Part shown: one piece after another, positions 4,912 to 9,796 of the stretch
Layout: the number at the start of each line of letters is the position of its first letter
How positions within the stretch are numbered: the first letter of the stretch is position 1
NCBI GenBank assembly: GCA_009780625.1
Contig: WQZR01000038.1
Span: forward strand, 1 to 9,796
Direction of reading: 5' to 3'
Length of the DNA stretch: 9,796 nt
From: Bacillota bacterium
GTDB lineage: Bacteria > Bacillota > Clostridia > Christensenellales > UBA1242
Position numbers and translations under genes: made by a program
The notes under the pieces: model-generated
What the model was told of the DNA's origin: nothing
The model's input: only the letters and a program-made list of their open reading frames with translations
The model's database searches: none

Positions 4912-5241
4912 ATGTACGGATATTTTTTGGCAACACTACCAGGTGAAATGGAAGATGACTTGACAGATGAACATAACTGCTGTACAATGCTCTCACAAAA
5001 CGATAAGGGGAATATTATGAGCACAACAACAGAAACAACAAAAATCGAAGGACTTGCTGAAGTTAAAAAAGGACTTCCAATCATTGGAGCTCTAACAAGA
5101 GGAATTATGAAAGTATGCACGGCTTATATGAATGCTGCAGAGCATGCATATGGACCTGCACACAATATGGTTGCAGAAGGCGACAAAAAAACTGCTAGCA
5201 AAGTTGCTCTTGTGACAACTGGCTCTATCTTTGGTTTCTAA
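4912..5241 (+). CDS. Small unrecognised protein with two in-frame starts (4912, 5017)
   Basis: No family is recognised. Two starts are supported in the same frame. ATG 4912 (109 residues) has AGGGG with a short 4-base spacer and a TTGACA/TAAAAT promoter just upstream. ATG 5017 (74 residues, MSTTTETTKIEG...) has a better-spaced AAGGGG (5005-5010, 6-base spacer) and its own TTGACA/TACAAT promoter inside the longer form. The first 35 residues of the long form are acidic and include CC. The shared part has a Gly/Ala-rich amphipathic stretch (GLPIIGALTRGIMKV) and ends in hydrophobic VALVTTGSIFGF. There is no signal peptide and no convincing membrane helix. The outer limits are listed; the short form is at least as likely. 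Its end overlaps the convergent amidase by 17 bases. Confidence 0.6.
   Translation: MYGYFLATLPGEMEDDLTDEHNCCTMLSQNDKGNIMSTTTETTKIEGLAEVKKGLPIIGALTRGIMKVCTAYMNAAEHAYGPAHNMVAEGDKKTASKVALVTTGSIFGF
4960..4988 (+). promoter_or_regulatory. Second, internal sigma-A promoter of the small-protein gene
   Basis: TTGACA (4960-4965), a 17-base spacer and TACAAT (4983-4988). The layout from TACAATGCT to a purine-rich SD and AATATTATG closely resembles the region before the Cys-rich gene (244-281), which argues that ATG 5017 is a real start. Confidence 0.6.
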
Positions 5242-5944
5242 GAAAAGCATCAATTGTTTCTTGATTTAAATAACCGTCCTGAGCAAGGCGGTTATTTTTT
5301 TGAAATCGCATAATTGCTTCTTTTGTCTTAGTCCCGAAAACTTTTTCCAGCATTGCTTGAACTTGTTCTTTTCTTGCATCAATCTGCGGTGTGACTTCTA
5401 TAACTGGCTTGCACGAGATATTAAAATGCTCCATGATTGCATTTGCAATTGACTGTGCATTCGAATCAAGGTTTTGGTCAAATAGTCGGTTGTCTTCTGC
5501 GTTGGAAAGATAGCCAACTTCCAACAAAATAGAAGGTGCACTTGTGCTTTTTAGAACAGAAAATGTTGCACGTTTAATTCCATTGTCAATCATACCGCTG
5601 GTTCCCAAGAGTTGTTTATGTATGTTTTCTGCAAGCTTTAATGTGCTTTGAGAGGGTGCCAAAAACACATAAGTTTCCAACCCATTAGAACTGCTGTGAG
5701 CACTTGAATTTCTATGAATTGAGATAAATAAATCTGCGCCTATGCGGTTAGAAATGGCGCTCCTTTCGCTTAGAGGAACAAAAACGTCTGTATGCCTTGT
5801 GTGAACAACATTAACGCCACAGGCTTTCAAAAGCTCCGAAATCTTAAGTGTCAGTTTCAAGTTGTCGTTTTTTTCTAGCCTAGAAGCATAAACAGCACCG
5901 CTGTCTGTGCCTCCATGTCCAGCATCTAAAACCACTGTAATCAT
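5225..5944 (-). CDS. N-acetylmuramoyl-L-alanine amidase with C-terminal peptidoglycan-binding segment
   Basis: The 239-residue zinc amidase cleaves the bond between MurNAc and the stem peptide L-Ala. Amidase_3 motifs are complete: VVLDAGHGGTDSGA (H10), E24 as second ligand, FISIHRNSS (H77), and ILLEVGYLSN with catalytic E142. Residues about 196-236 (FGTKTKEAIMRFQKNNRLAQDGYLN...) match the PG_binding_1 repeat pattern. The N-terminus begins directly with MITVVLDAGHGG, with no signal peptide or membrane anchor, so export is unexplained; endolysin-like release or a non-classical route is possible, and a missing N-terminus is another option. ATG 5944 has GGAGA about 8 bases upstream on the minus strand. 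The size is close to spore-cortex CwlD, but the PG-binding end differs. It is divergent from the patatin gene and overlaps the small-protein gene at its 3' end. Confidence 0.93.
   Translation of the reverse strand: MITVVLDAGHGGTDSGAVYASRLEKNDNLKLTLKISELLKACGVNVVHTRHTDVFVPLSERSAISNRIGADLFISIHRNSSAHSSSNGLETYVFLAPSQSTLKLAENIHKQLLGTSGMIDNGIKRATFSVLKSTSAPSILLEVGYLSNAEDNRLFDQNLDSNAQSIANAIMEHFNISCKPVIEVTPQIDARKEQVQAMLEKVFGTKTKEAIMRFQKNNRLAQDGYLNQETIDAFLRNQR
5268..5301 (+). terminator. Terminator of the small-protein gene, inside the amidase coding end
   Basis: AAATAACCG (5268-5276) pairs with CGGTTATTT (5289-5297), extendable inward by CCT/AAGG-type pairs, and a seven-T run ends at 5301. It works on the plus strand, 26 bases after the small gene's stop. 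On the minus strand the same bases encode the amidase segment FQKNNRLAQDGYLN. Confidence 0.8.
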
Positions 5945-5993
5945 ATATTAATTCTCCATAAAAAAGAATATGATTTTTACGCTAAATTGGTGT

Positions 5994-6022
5994 TTGGCAT
6001 TTTATTATATTTTGTATATAAT
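5994..6022 (+). promoter_or_regulatory. Sigma-A promoter of the patatin gene, likely leaderless
   Basis: TTGGCA (5994-5999), a 17-base spacer and a perfect TATAAT (6017-6022). Six bases separate the -10 from ATG 6029, so the predicted transcription start coincides with the start codon. Confidence 0.7.
6004..6009 (-). promoter_or_regulatory. Possible -10 box of the amidase promoter
   Basis: The plus-strand ATTATA reads TATAAT on the minus strand. It lies within the spacer of the divergent patatin promoter, about 60 bases upstream of the amidase ATG. No matching -35 is evident, so this is tentative. Confidence 0.3.
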
Positions 6023-6028
6023 AGAAGT

Positions 6029-6874
6029 ATGGAATATAGAAACATGGAATACTTTAATTCTCAAGAAGAGTTAAGAACATATCTGCAAGCAAAAGAAAAA
6101 CTGAAAATCGGTCTTGCTTTGGCTGGCGGCGGAACGAAGGGTTTTGCTCATATTGGAGCAATTAAAGCATTCGAAGAAATTGGGCTAACGTTCAATTTTA
6201 TAGCAGGCACATCTGTTGGAAGCATGATTGGTGCAGTTCTTGCAGCGGGTTTCAAGGCAGATGAAATTTTCAAAATTGCAGGCGGACTTAAAGAAAAAGA
6301 CATAACGCTTCACCCAATTCCTTTTCTTAATATGACAACAAAAGGGGTTGAAAACATAATCACTTCAACTCTTGGCGAAGAGGCAACAATCGAAGATTTA
6401 AACATTCCTTTTGCTGCAGTAACCACTTGTCTAAATGATGGCGAAGAAGTTGTTTTCAGAAAGGGCAGACTTGTTAAAGCGGTTTCTGCAAGTTGTGCGG
6501 TTCCTGGAGTTTTTAAACCTGTAAGCATAAACGGAAAGAACTATGTTGACGGCGGAGTTGTGAACAACCTACCAATCAACGTTGTGGCGGAAGAAGACTG
6601 CGATGTGATTATTGCTGTTGACATCATGAAGCGTGATGTTGGAACAGACAGCACAAACGTTTTCGAAGTTCTTTCAGCAACAATCAACATCTTGATGACT
6701 AGAATAAGAAAGGGCGACGATGCAGACATTTTGATTGAACCAAACCTTACAAAGTTTAAAGAATATAAACTTAAAGGCAACAAAGAAATGTACGACGAAG
6801 GATATAACGAAGCGAAGAAGTCTCTAAGAAAAATCATCGATGTGATTTTGGAAAAAGGAAAGGCTAAAAACTAA
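6029..6874 (+). CDS. Patatin-like phospholipase
   Basis: This is a 281-residue bacterial patatin with the Ser-Asp dyad. LALAGGGTKGFAHIG (29-43) holds the oxyanion-hole glycines G33-G35. GTSVGS (60-65) is the nucleophile elbow with S62, and YVDGGVVNNLP (172-182) gives the catalytic Asp D174. Family members hydrolyse acyl chains from phospholipids or other lipids, usually in the cytoplasm or at the inner membrane face. No signal peptide is present. ATG 6029 is chosen because the promoter's TATAAT ends six bases before it; the longer frame from TTG 5987 would place the promoter inside the gene and has no ribosome binding site. There is no Shine-Dalgarno at 6029, so translation is probably leaderless; ATG 6044 is a possible alternative. 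It is monocistronic, with a terminator directly after the stop. Confidence 0.92.
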   Translation: MEYRNMEYFNSQEELRTYLQAKEKLKIGLALAGGGTKGFAHIGAIKAFEEIGLTFNFIAGTSVGSMIGAVLAAGFKADEIFKIAGGLKEKDITLHPIPFLNMTTKGVENIITSTLGEEATIEDLNIPFAAVTTCLNDGEEVVFRKGRLVKAVSASCAVPGVFKPVSINGKNYVDGGVVNNLPINVVAEEDCDVIIAVDIMKRDVGTDSTNVFEVLSATINILMTRIRKGDDADILIEPNLTKFKEYKLKGNKEMYDEGYNEAKKSLRKIIDVILEKGKAKN

Positions 6875-6878
6875 TTGT

Positions 6879-6908
6879 AGGGGTCGCACCTAAGGGCGAC
6901 CCTTTTTT
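6879..6908 (+). terminator. Rho-independent terminator of the patatin gene
   Basis: GGGTCGC (6881-6887) pairs with GCGACCC (6896-6902), with two further pairs at the base and an eight-base loop, followed by six Ts. It lies five bases after the stop. Confidence 0.93.
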
Positions 6909-6918
6909 CATTTGCCTC

Positions 6919-6950
6919 TTGAAATTTGAAAACTTAAGTGCTATTATAAT
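6919..6950 (+). promoter_or_regulatory. Probable promoter of the floA unit
   Basis: A perfect TATAAT (6945-6950) sits 30 bases before floA. The best -35 candidate, TTGAAA (6919-6924), gives a long 20-base spacer, and another TTGAAA at 6926-6931 gives only 13, so the -35 is uncertain. Confidence 0.45.
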
Positions 6951-6979
6951 ACATAATTTACAAGCAGGAGGTTAGGGCT

Positions 6980-7963
6980 ATGTTAGAGTGGTGGCATGTA
7001 GCTATAATTATATTAGGGGTATTCATCATCGGTTTAACGGTGTTCTTTGCATTGTTCCCATTCAAACTTTGGTTTCGAGCTCTTGTTTCTGGTGCGCACG
7101 TTAAGATGATTAAAATCATCGGGATGAAAATGAGAAAGGTAAACCCAACGTTCATCATCGAAGCATATATTCGTGCAAAGCAAGGTGGTATTAACCTTAC
7201 AGTTGACGAACTTGAAACTCACTACATGGCAAACGGAGACGTTTTGCGTGTTGTTGAAGCCTTGATTGCAGCATATGGTGCAAAGATTGCACTAAGCCCA
7301 AACCTTGCAAAAAGCATCGACATTTCGGGTAAGAACGTTGTTGAAGCGGTTAAAAACTCAGTTGCACCAAAAATTTTGGATGTTCCAGAGTTCATGGTTC
7401 TTTCAAGCGACGGTGTTGAAATTTTTATTAGATACAAAATCACGGTTAGAGTAAACCTAACTCACCTTGTGGGTGGTGCTGGTGAAGAAACGGTTATTGC
7501 GAGAGTTTCGGAAAAAATCACAAACATTGCAGCATCTGCAAAAGACCATAAACAAATTCTTAAAAACCCAGACTATATTTCTGCTCGTGCAAGCGAAGAA
7601 GAGCTAGACAGAGCAACAGCATATGAAGTTATTTCAATCGACATCACAGGAATGAGAATCGGAAGACACGCACGTGCGGCACTTGCGGCAGAAGAAGCAG
7701 AATCAAACAAGAAAGTTGCGATTTCAAAAGCGGAAGAAGAAAGAGCAATGGCTATGGCCGAAGAACATAAAATGAAAGCAAGAACTCAAGAAATGAAAGC
7801 TCAACTTCTTAAAGCAGAAAGTGAAGTTCCACTTGCAATTGCAGAAGCATTCAGAAAGGGTAATATTTCAATCAGAGAATATCAAGAAATGGAAAACCTT
7901 GTTGCAGATACAGAAATGAGAAGAGCAATCGGAAGCGCAAGCGACGACAAAAGAAAGAAATAG
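6980..7963 (+). CDS. floA: Flotillin-like protein FloA
   Basis: The 327-residue protein has the length and order of Bacillus FloA (YqfA). A membrane-inserted N-terminal segment (about 6-28, VAIIILGVFIIGLTVFFALF) is followed by the SPFH/PHB domain (about 30-230), with family-typical runs such as KVNPTFIIEAYIRAKQGG, DISGKNVVEAVKNSVAPK, DGVEIFIRYKITVRVNL, and ISIDITGMRIGRHARAAL. An Ala/Glu-rich coiled region (about 234-292) drives oligomerisation. FloA assembles membrane foci that organise proteins and influence membrane fluidity and cell-wall synthesis. ATG 6980 has AGGAGG at 6966-6971 with an 8-base spacer. In Bacillus the partner gene is an NfeD-type protein; none is seen here. Instead the next gene, 20 bases on, encodes an unrelated charged membrane protein. 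Confidence 0.96.
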   Translation: MLEWWHVAIIILGVFIIGLTVFFALFPFKLWFRALVSGAHVKMIKIIGMKMRKVNPTFIIEAYIRAKQGGINLTVDELETHYMANGDVLRVVEALIAAYGAKIALSPNLAKSIDISGKNVVEAVKNSVAPKILDVPEFMVLSSDGVEIFIRYKITVRVNLTHLVGGAGEETVIARVSEKITNIAASAKDHKQILKNPDYISARASEEELDRATAYEVISIDITGMRIGRHARAALAAEEAESNKKVAISKAEEERAMAMAEEHKMKARTQEMKAQLLKAESEVPLAIAEAFRKGNISIREYQEMENLVADTEMRRAIGSASDDKRKK

Positions 7964-7983
7964 ACAGGAGGTAAGGTAATTAA

Positions 7984-8706
7984 ATGCCAGAAATTGCATG
8001 GGTTATCTTAATAGGTGGCGGCGGCGGGTTTTTCCTACTCGCTTCTTTTCTGTATATACGAAGAGTTATAAGGGTTCAAAGAAAAGAGAAAATAAAAAAA
8101 GAAGCAGCTGAAAAGAAAAAAGCTGAAGAAGCAAAAAAAGCAGCAGAGGCAAAACCAGAGAAGAAAACAGAGGAAGTCAAAAAACCTGCTGAAATAAAAA
8201 AAGCAACAGATGACGACGATGAAGAAAAGCCTAAAGAAGAAACCGAAGAAAAGCCAACTATTCAAACAACAACAGAAGAAGATTTTCTTGGTGTAGACGA
8301 CGATGAAGAAGAAACACCAAAAGATTTGTCAGATTTCCTTAAAAGCATTGGTGGGGAATATGTTAGGGAAGTTAAATCGGAAATCGAAAAAAGACGAGAG
8401 ATGGAAGCCGAAGGTGGTTCGTGGTTTAATAAAGAAGATTTAAAAATTGAAATGATGGACCTCTATGAAGGTCTTGAAGCAGCAGAAGCATGGGACCCAG
8501 ACGATGATGACTATGACTATGATGAACTTCTAGGAATGGATGACACAGGCAAAGGCAGTTTTGCTGATATGTTTGAGCGTATCAAAAGGGAAAGGGAAGA
8601 AGAGAAAAGCAGAGTCAGTTTCACGGAAGAATATATGCGTCTTCCAAACCGTATGAAGGCGGTGGAACTTTTAGGCATTTTAGAAAGAAGAAAAAGAAAA
8701 TTTTAA
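7984..8706 (+). CDS. Single-span membrane protein with charged cytoplasmic tail, FloA neighbour
   Basis: This 240-residue protein is not recognised as a known family. One membrane helix (about 5-25, WVILIGGGGGFFLLASFLYI) is followed by basic RRVIRVQRKEK, orienting the rest toward the cytoplasm. Residues about 35-75 are Lys/Glu/Ala repeats likely to form a long charged helix; 76-112 and 171-187 are strongly acidic (DDDDEE, DDDDYDYD). The C-terminal part (FTEEYMRLPNRMKAVELLGILERRKRKF, read as two halves around residue 226) looks folded and may be the conserved part. AGGAGG at 7966-7971 lies 12 bases from the ATG, with a second AAGG nearer, so initiation may use either. It is evidently co-transcribed with floA and is a candidate flotillin-associated factor by context only. 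Its stop overlaps that of the convergent deacetylase. Confidence 0.85.
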   Translation: MPEIAWVILIGGGGGFFLLASFLYIRRVIRVQRKEKIKKEAAEKKKAEEAKKAAEAKPEKKTEEVKKPAEIKKATDDDDEEKPKEETEEKPTIQTTTEEDFLGVDDDEEETPKDLSDFLKSIGGEYVREVKSEIEKRREMEAEGGSWFNKEDLKIEMMDLYEGLEAAEAWDPDDDDYDYDELLGMDDTGKGSFADMFERIKREREEEKSRVSFTEEYMRLPNRMKAVELLGILERRKRKF

Positions 8707-9440
8707 AGCAAGGTTGCGTCTCCAAACACGTAGCCTTCTTTTTTTGCTATGTCGATAAAAAGCTCAAGGGTTTTTGGCATGCCGGAGTTTGCTATGTGCA
8801 GGAGAACAATGCTTCCGTTATGTAAACGGCTTGCAAGTTTGTTGCTTGATTTAACGGGGTCGATTGGTTTCTTGTGCCAGTCAACAATAGCGTTGGACCA
8901 CATAATTGTCTTAAGGTTTTCTTCGTTTGCAATTCTTAGAGTCCTTTCGCAAATTTTTCCAGAAGGTGGGCGGAAGTGTTTCAGTTCTCCCTTATATTTA
9001 GATTTATACATCTGGTCAAATTCAACAATGTCTTGCCTAATTCTTTCATCACTATATTTTGGCAGACTTAAATGTTTGTTTGTGTGGTTGCCAATGATGT
9101 GCCCTTCAGACAACATTCTGTTCACCAACTCTTCTTCTTTAAGATAGTTTCCGCACAAAAAGAAAATAGCTTTGATGTTGTTGGTTTTCAAAATATCTAA
9201 AACCTCGTTTGTATAACCCTCTTCATAACCTAAATCAAATGTCAAAAAGATTTCTTTTTTTGAAGTGTCGCCAACAAATAGCCCGTTATGCTCTTTAAGA
9301 AGTCTTGCTGCCCTTGTAGGAGGAGATGGAGGAAGATTGTTTTTGTTATGCGATAGCCCCCAGTTTATTGATGCAGGGGTTGCACCAGAGAGTGCCCCAA
9401 TGAGTAAAACTGGAATAAGAAGAAGTAATAGTTTTTTCAT
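8703..9440 (-). CDS. PdaA-like polysaccharide deacetylase
   Basis: This is a 245-residue exported NodB-domain enzyme. Residues 1-20 (MKKLLLLLIPVLLIGALSGA) are a signal peptide or anchor. INWGLSHNKNNLPP and NGLFVGDTSKKEIFLTFD match the N-terminal pattern of PdaA, the delta-lactam-forming de-N-acetylase. Catalytic motifs: TFDLGYE (D69; the second Asp of the usual TFDDG is Leu), GNHTNKH (metal ligands H119 and H123), RPPSGK (157-162), and IVLLHIA (H215). PdaA removes the acetyl group from MurNAc after an amidase has removed the peptide, giving muramic delta-lactam of spore cortex; other members act on vegetative peptidoglycan. No Shine-Dalgarno precedes ATG 9440, and a weak -10 (TAAACT) lies six bases upstream. 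It overlaps the upstream convergent gene by four bases. Confidence 0.9.
   Translation of the reverse strand: MKKLLLLLIPVLLIGALSGATPASINWGLSHNKNNLPPSPPTRAARLLKEHNGLFVGDTSKKEIFLTFDLGYEEGYTNEVLDILKTNNIKAIFFLCGNYLKEEELVNRMLSEGHIIGNHTNKHLSLPKYSDERIRQDIVEFDQMYKSKYKGELKHFRPPSGKICERTLRIANEENLKTIMWSNAIVDWHKKPIDPVKSSNKLASRLHNGSIVLLHIANSGMPKTLELFIDIAKKEGYVFGDATLL
8710..8745 (+). terminator. Terminator of the floA unit, inside the deacetylase coding end
   Basis: AAGGTTGCGT (8710-8719) pairs over ten bases, including two G-U pairs, with ACGTAGCCTT (8728-8737). An eight-base loop separates the arms, and the stem is followed by C and seven Ts. It acts on the plus strand just after the stop at 8706, while the minus strand encodes the deacetylase C-terminus. 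Confidence 0.65.
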
Positions 9441-9446
9441 AAAAAT

Positions 9447-9452
9447 AGTTTA
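9447..9452 (-). promoter_or_regulatory. Possible -10 box of the deacetylase gene
   Basis: TAAACT on the minus strand ends exactly six bases before ATG 9440, matching the spacing seen at the two stronger leaderless candidates. The -35 match is poor, so support is weak. Confidence 0.25.
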
Positions 9453-9475
9453 TGCACAAATGTAAAAACTAACAC

Positions 9476-9796
9476 ATGAAAAAATGGTTTAAATCTATAG
9501 CAATTGTTCTTATTGTTATAAGTTCTGGAGCGGTCACTGGTCTTTTGGGTGGCGGCGGCGGAATGTTGGTTGTGCCAATGCTTGTCTACCTCTTTGGGAA
9601 AGAACAAAAAAAAGCACAAGCAACTGCAATTGCCTTGATTGCACTTGCAAGCATCGCTGCAAGTTTTGGCTATTTTAAAAACACCCAAAGCGATTGGAAG
9701 TCTTTATTGTTTGTTATAGGTCGTGCGATTATTGGGACAATCCTCGGTGCAGTGTTTTTAAAAAAAGCAAACAACAAGACACTTAAATATGCCTTC
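9476..9796 (+). CDS. TauE/SafE-family permease, N-terminal part
   Basis: The frame opens at ATG 9476 and runs off the right edge, giving 107 residues. The first helix (about 8-25, IAIVLIVISSGAVTGLLG) leads into GGGGGMLVVPMLVYLFG, the Gly-rich signature of the TauE/SafE (DUF81) family. A conserved-type QATAIALIALASIAASFGYF helix comes next, and then a third helix beginning WKSLLFVIGRAIIGTILGAVF. Members export or import sulfite, sulfoacetate or other organosulfur anions through the inner membrane; the substrate here is unknown. The start lies 35 bases from the divergent deacetylase ATG, with no Shine-Dalgarno. The initiation context AACACATGAAA is identical to that of the gene at 4385. Confidence 0.87.
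   Translation, partial: MKKWFKSIAIVLIVISSGAVTGLLGGGGGMLVVPMLVYLFGKEQKKAQATAIALIALASIAASFGYFKNTQSDWKSLLFVIGRAIIGTILGAVFLKKANNKTLKYAF

Noticed and set aside
5987..6028. Hydrophobic N-terminal extension of the patatin protein from TTG 5987, resembling a membrane segment
   Set aside because: It would cover the patatin promoter, including its -10 box, and has no ribosome binding site; the apparent hydrophobicity comes from AT-rich promoter DNA.
8093..8240. Repetitive AAA/GAA/GCA-rich DNA that looks like a simple repeat
   Set aside because: It is the codon pattern of the Lys/Glu/Ala-rich arm of a membrane protein, with no exact unit repeated.

Overview
The window looks like an AT-rich chromosomal segment of a low-GC Gram-positive bacterium (Bacillota, probably an uncultured Clostridia-type lineage). 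This is an inference from FloA, a PdaA-type deacetylase, AGGAGG-like ribosome binding sites, and sigma-A-like promoters with 17-base spacers. There are no insertion sequences, CRISPR arrays, integrases or phage structural genes. No species can be named from the sequence alone.

Layout from left to right. (1) The tail of a TSCPD-domain protein (2-160). (2) A promoter and two-gene unit: a 36-residue protein that is one-third cysteine, translationally coupled to an XRE regulator that itself ends in a cysteine-rich tail (279-661), closed by a strong terminator. (3) tRNA-Ser(GGA) at 710-797. Its extended -10 promoter sits against the previous terminator, and its CCA end is only 13 bases from the start of the next gene. 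A tight, mostly coupled row follows: SAM methyltransferase, soluble M23-type peptidase, Nudix hydrolase and radical SAM enzyme (811-3435). (4) A consensus promoter inside the end of the radical SAM gene starts a leader with a 14-codon ORF containing three consecutive His codons, alternative hairpins and a terminator. This looks like a transcription attenuator in front of an S51 peptidase E-like gene (3655-4377), which is followed by a probable DUF3788 protein. (5) A small unrecognised protein with two nested promoters and two in-frame starts (4912/5017-5241), convergent with and overlapping an N-acetylmuramoyl-L-alanine amidase on the minus strand. (6) A divergent patatin-like phospholipase (6029-6874). 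(7) A flotillin unit: floA plus a single-span, highly charged membrane protein (6980-8706), convergent with and overlapping a PdaA-like polysaccharide deacetylase on the minus strand (8703-9440). (8) The start of a TauE/SafE-family permease, running off the window.

The envelope is the recurring theme on the right half: amidase, peptidoglycan deacetylase, flotillin scaffold and patatin lipase. Regulation is the more unusual part. The window shows a likely His-codon attenuator, two genes whose ATG falls exactly at the predicted transcription start (leaderless), a tRNA joined to an mRNA, and two plus-strand terminators placed inside the coding 3' ends of convergent minus-strand genes.

The best candidates for something undescribed are the cysteine-rich protein/regulator pair and the 3450-3650 leader. 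Neither can be confirmed without homolog searches, which were not possible here.
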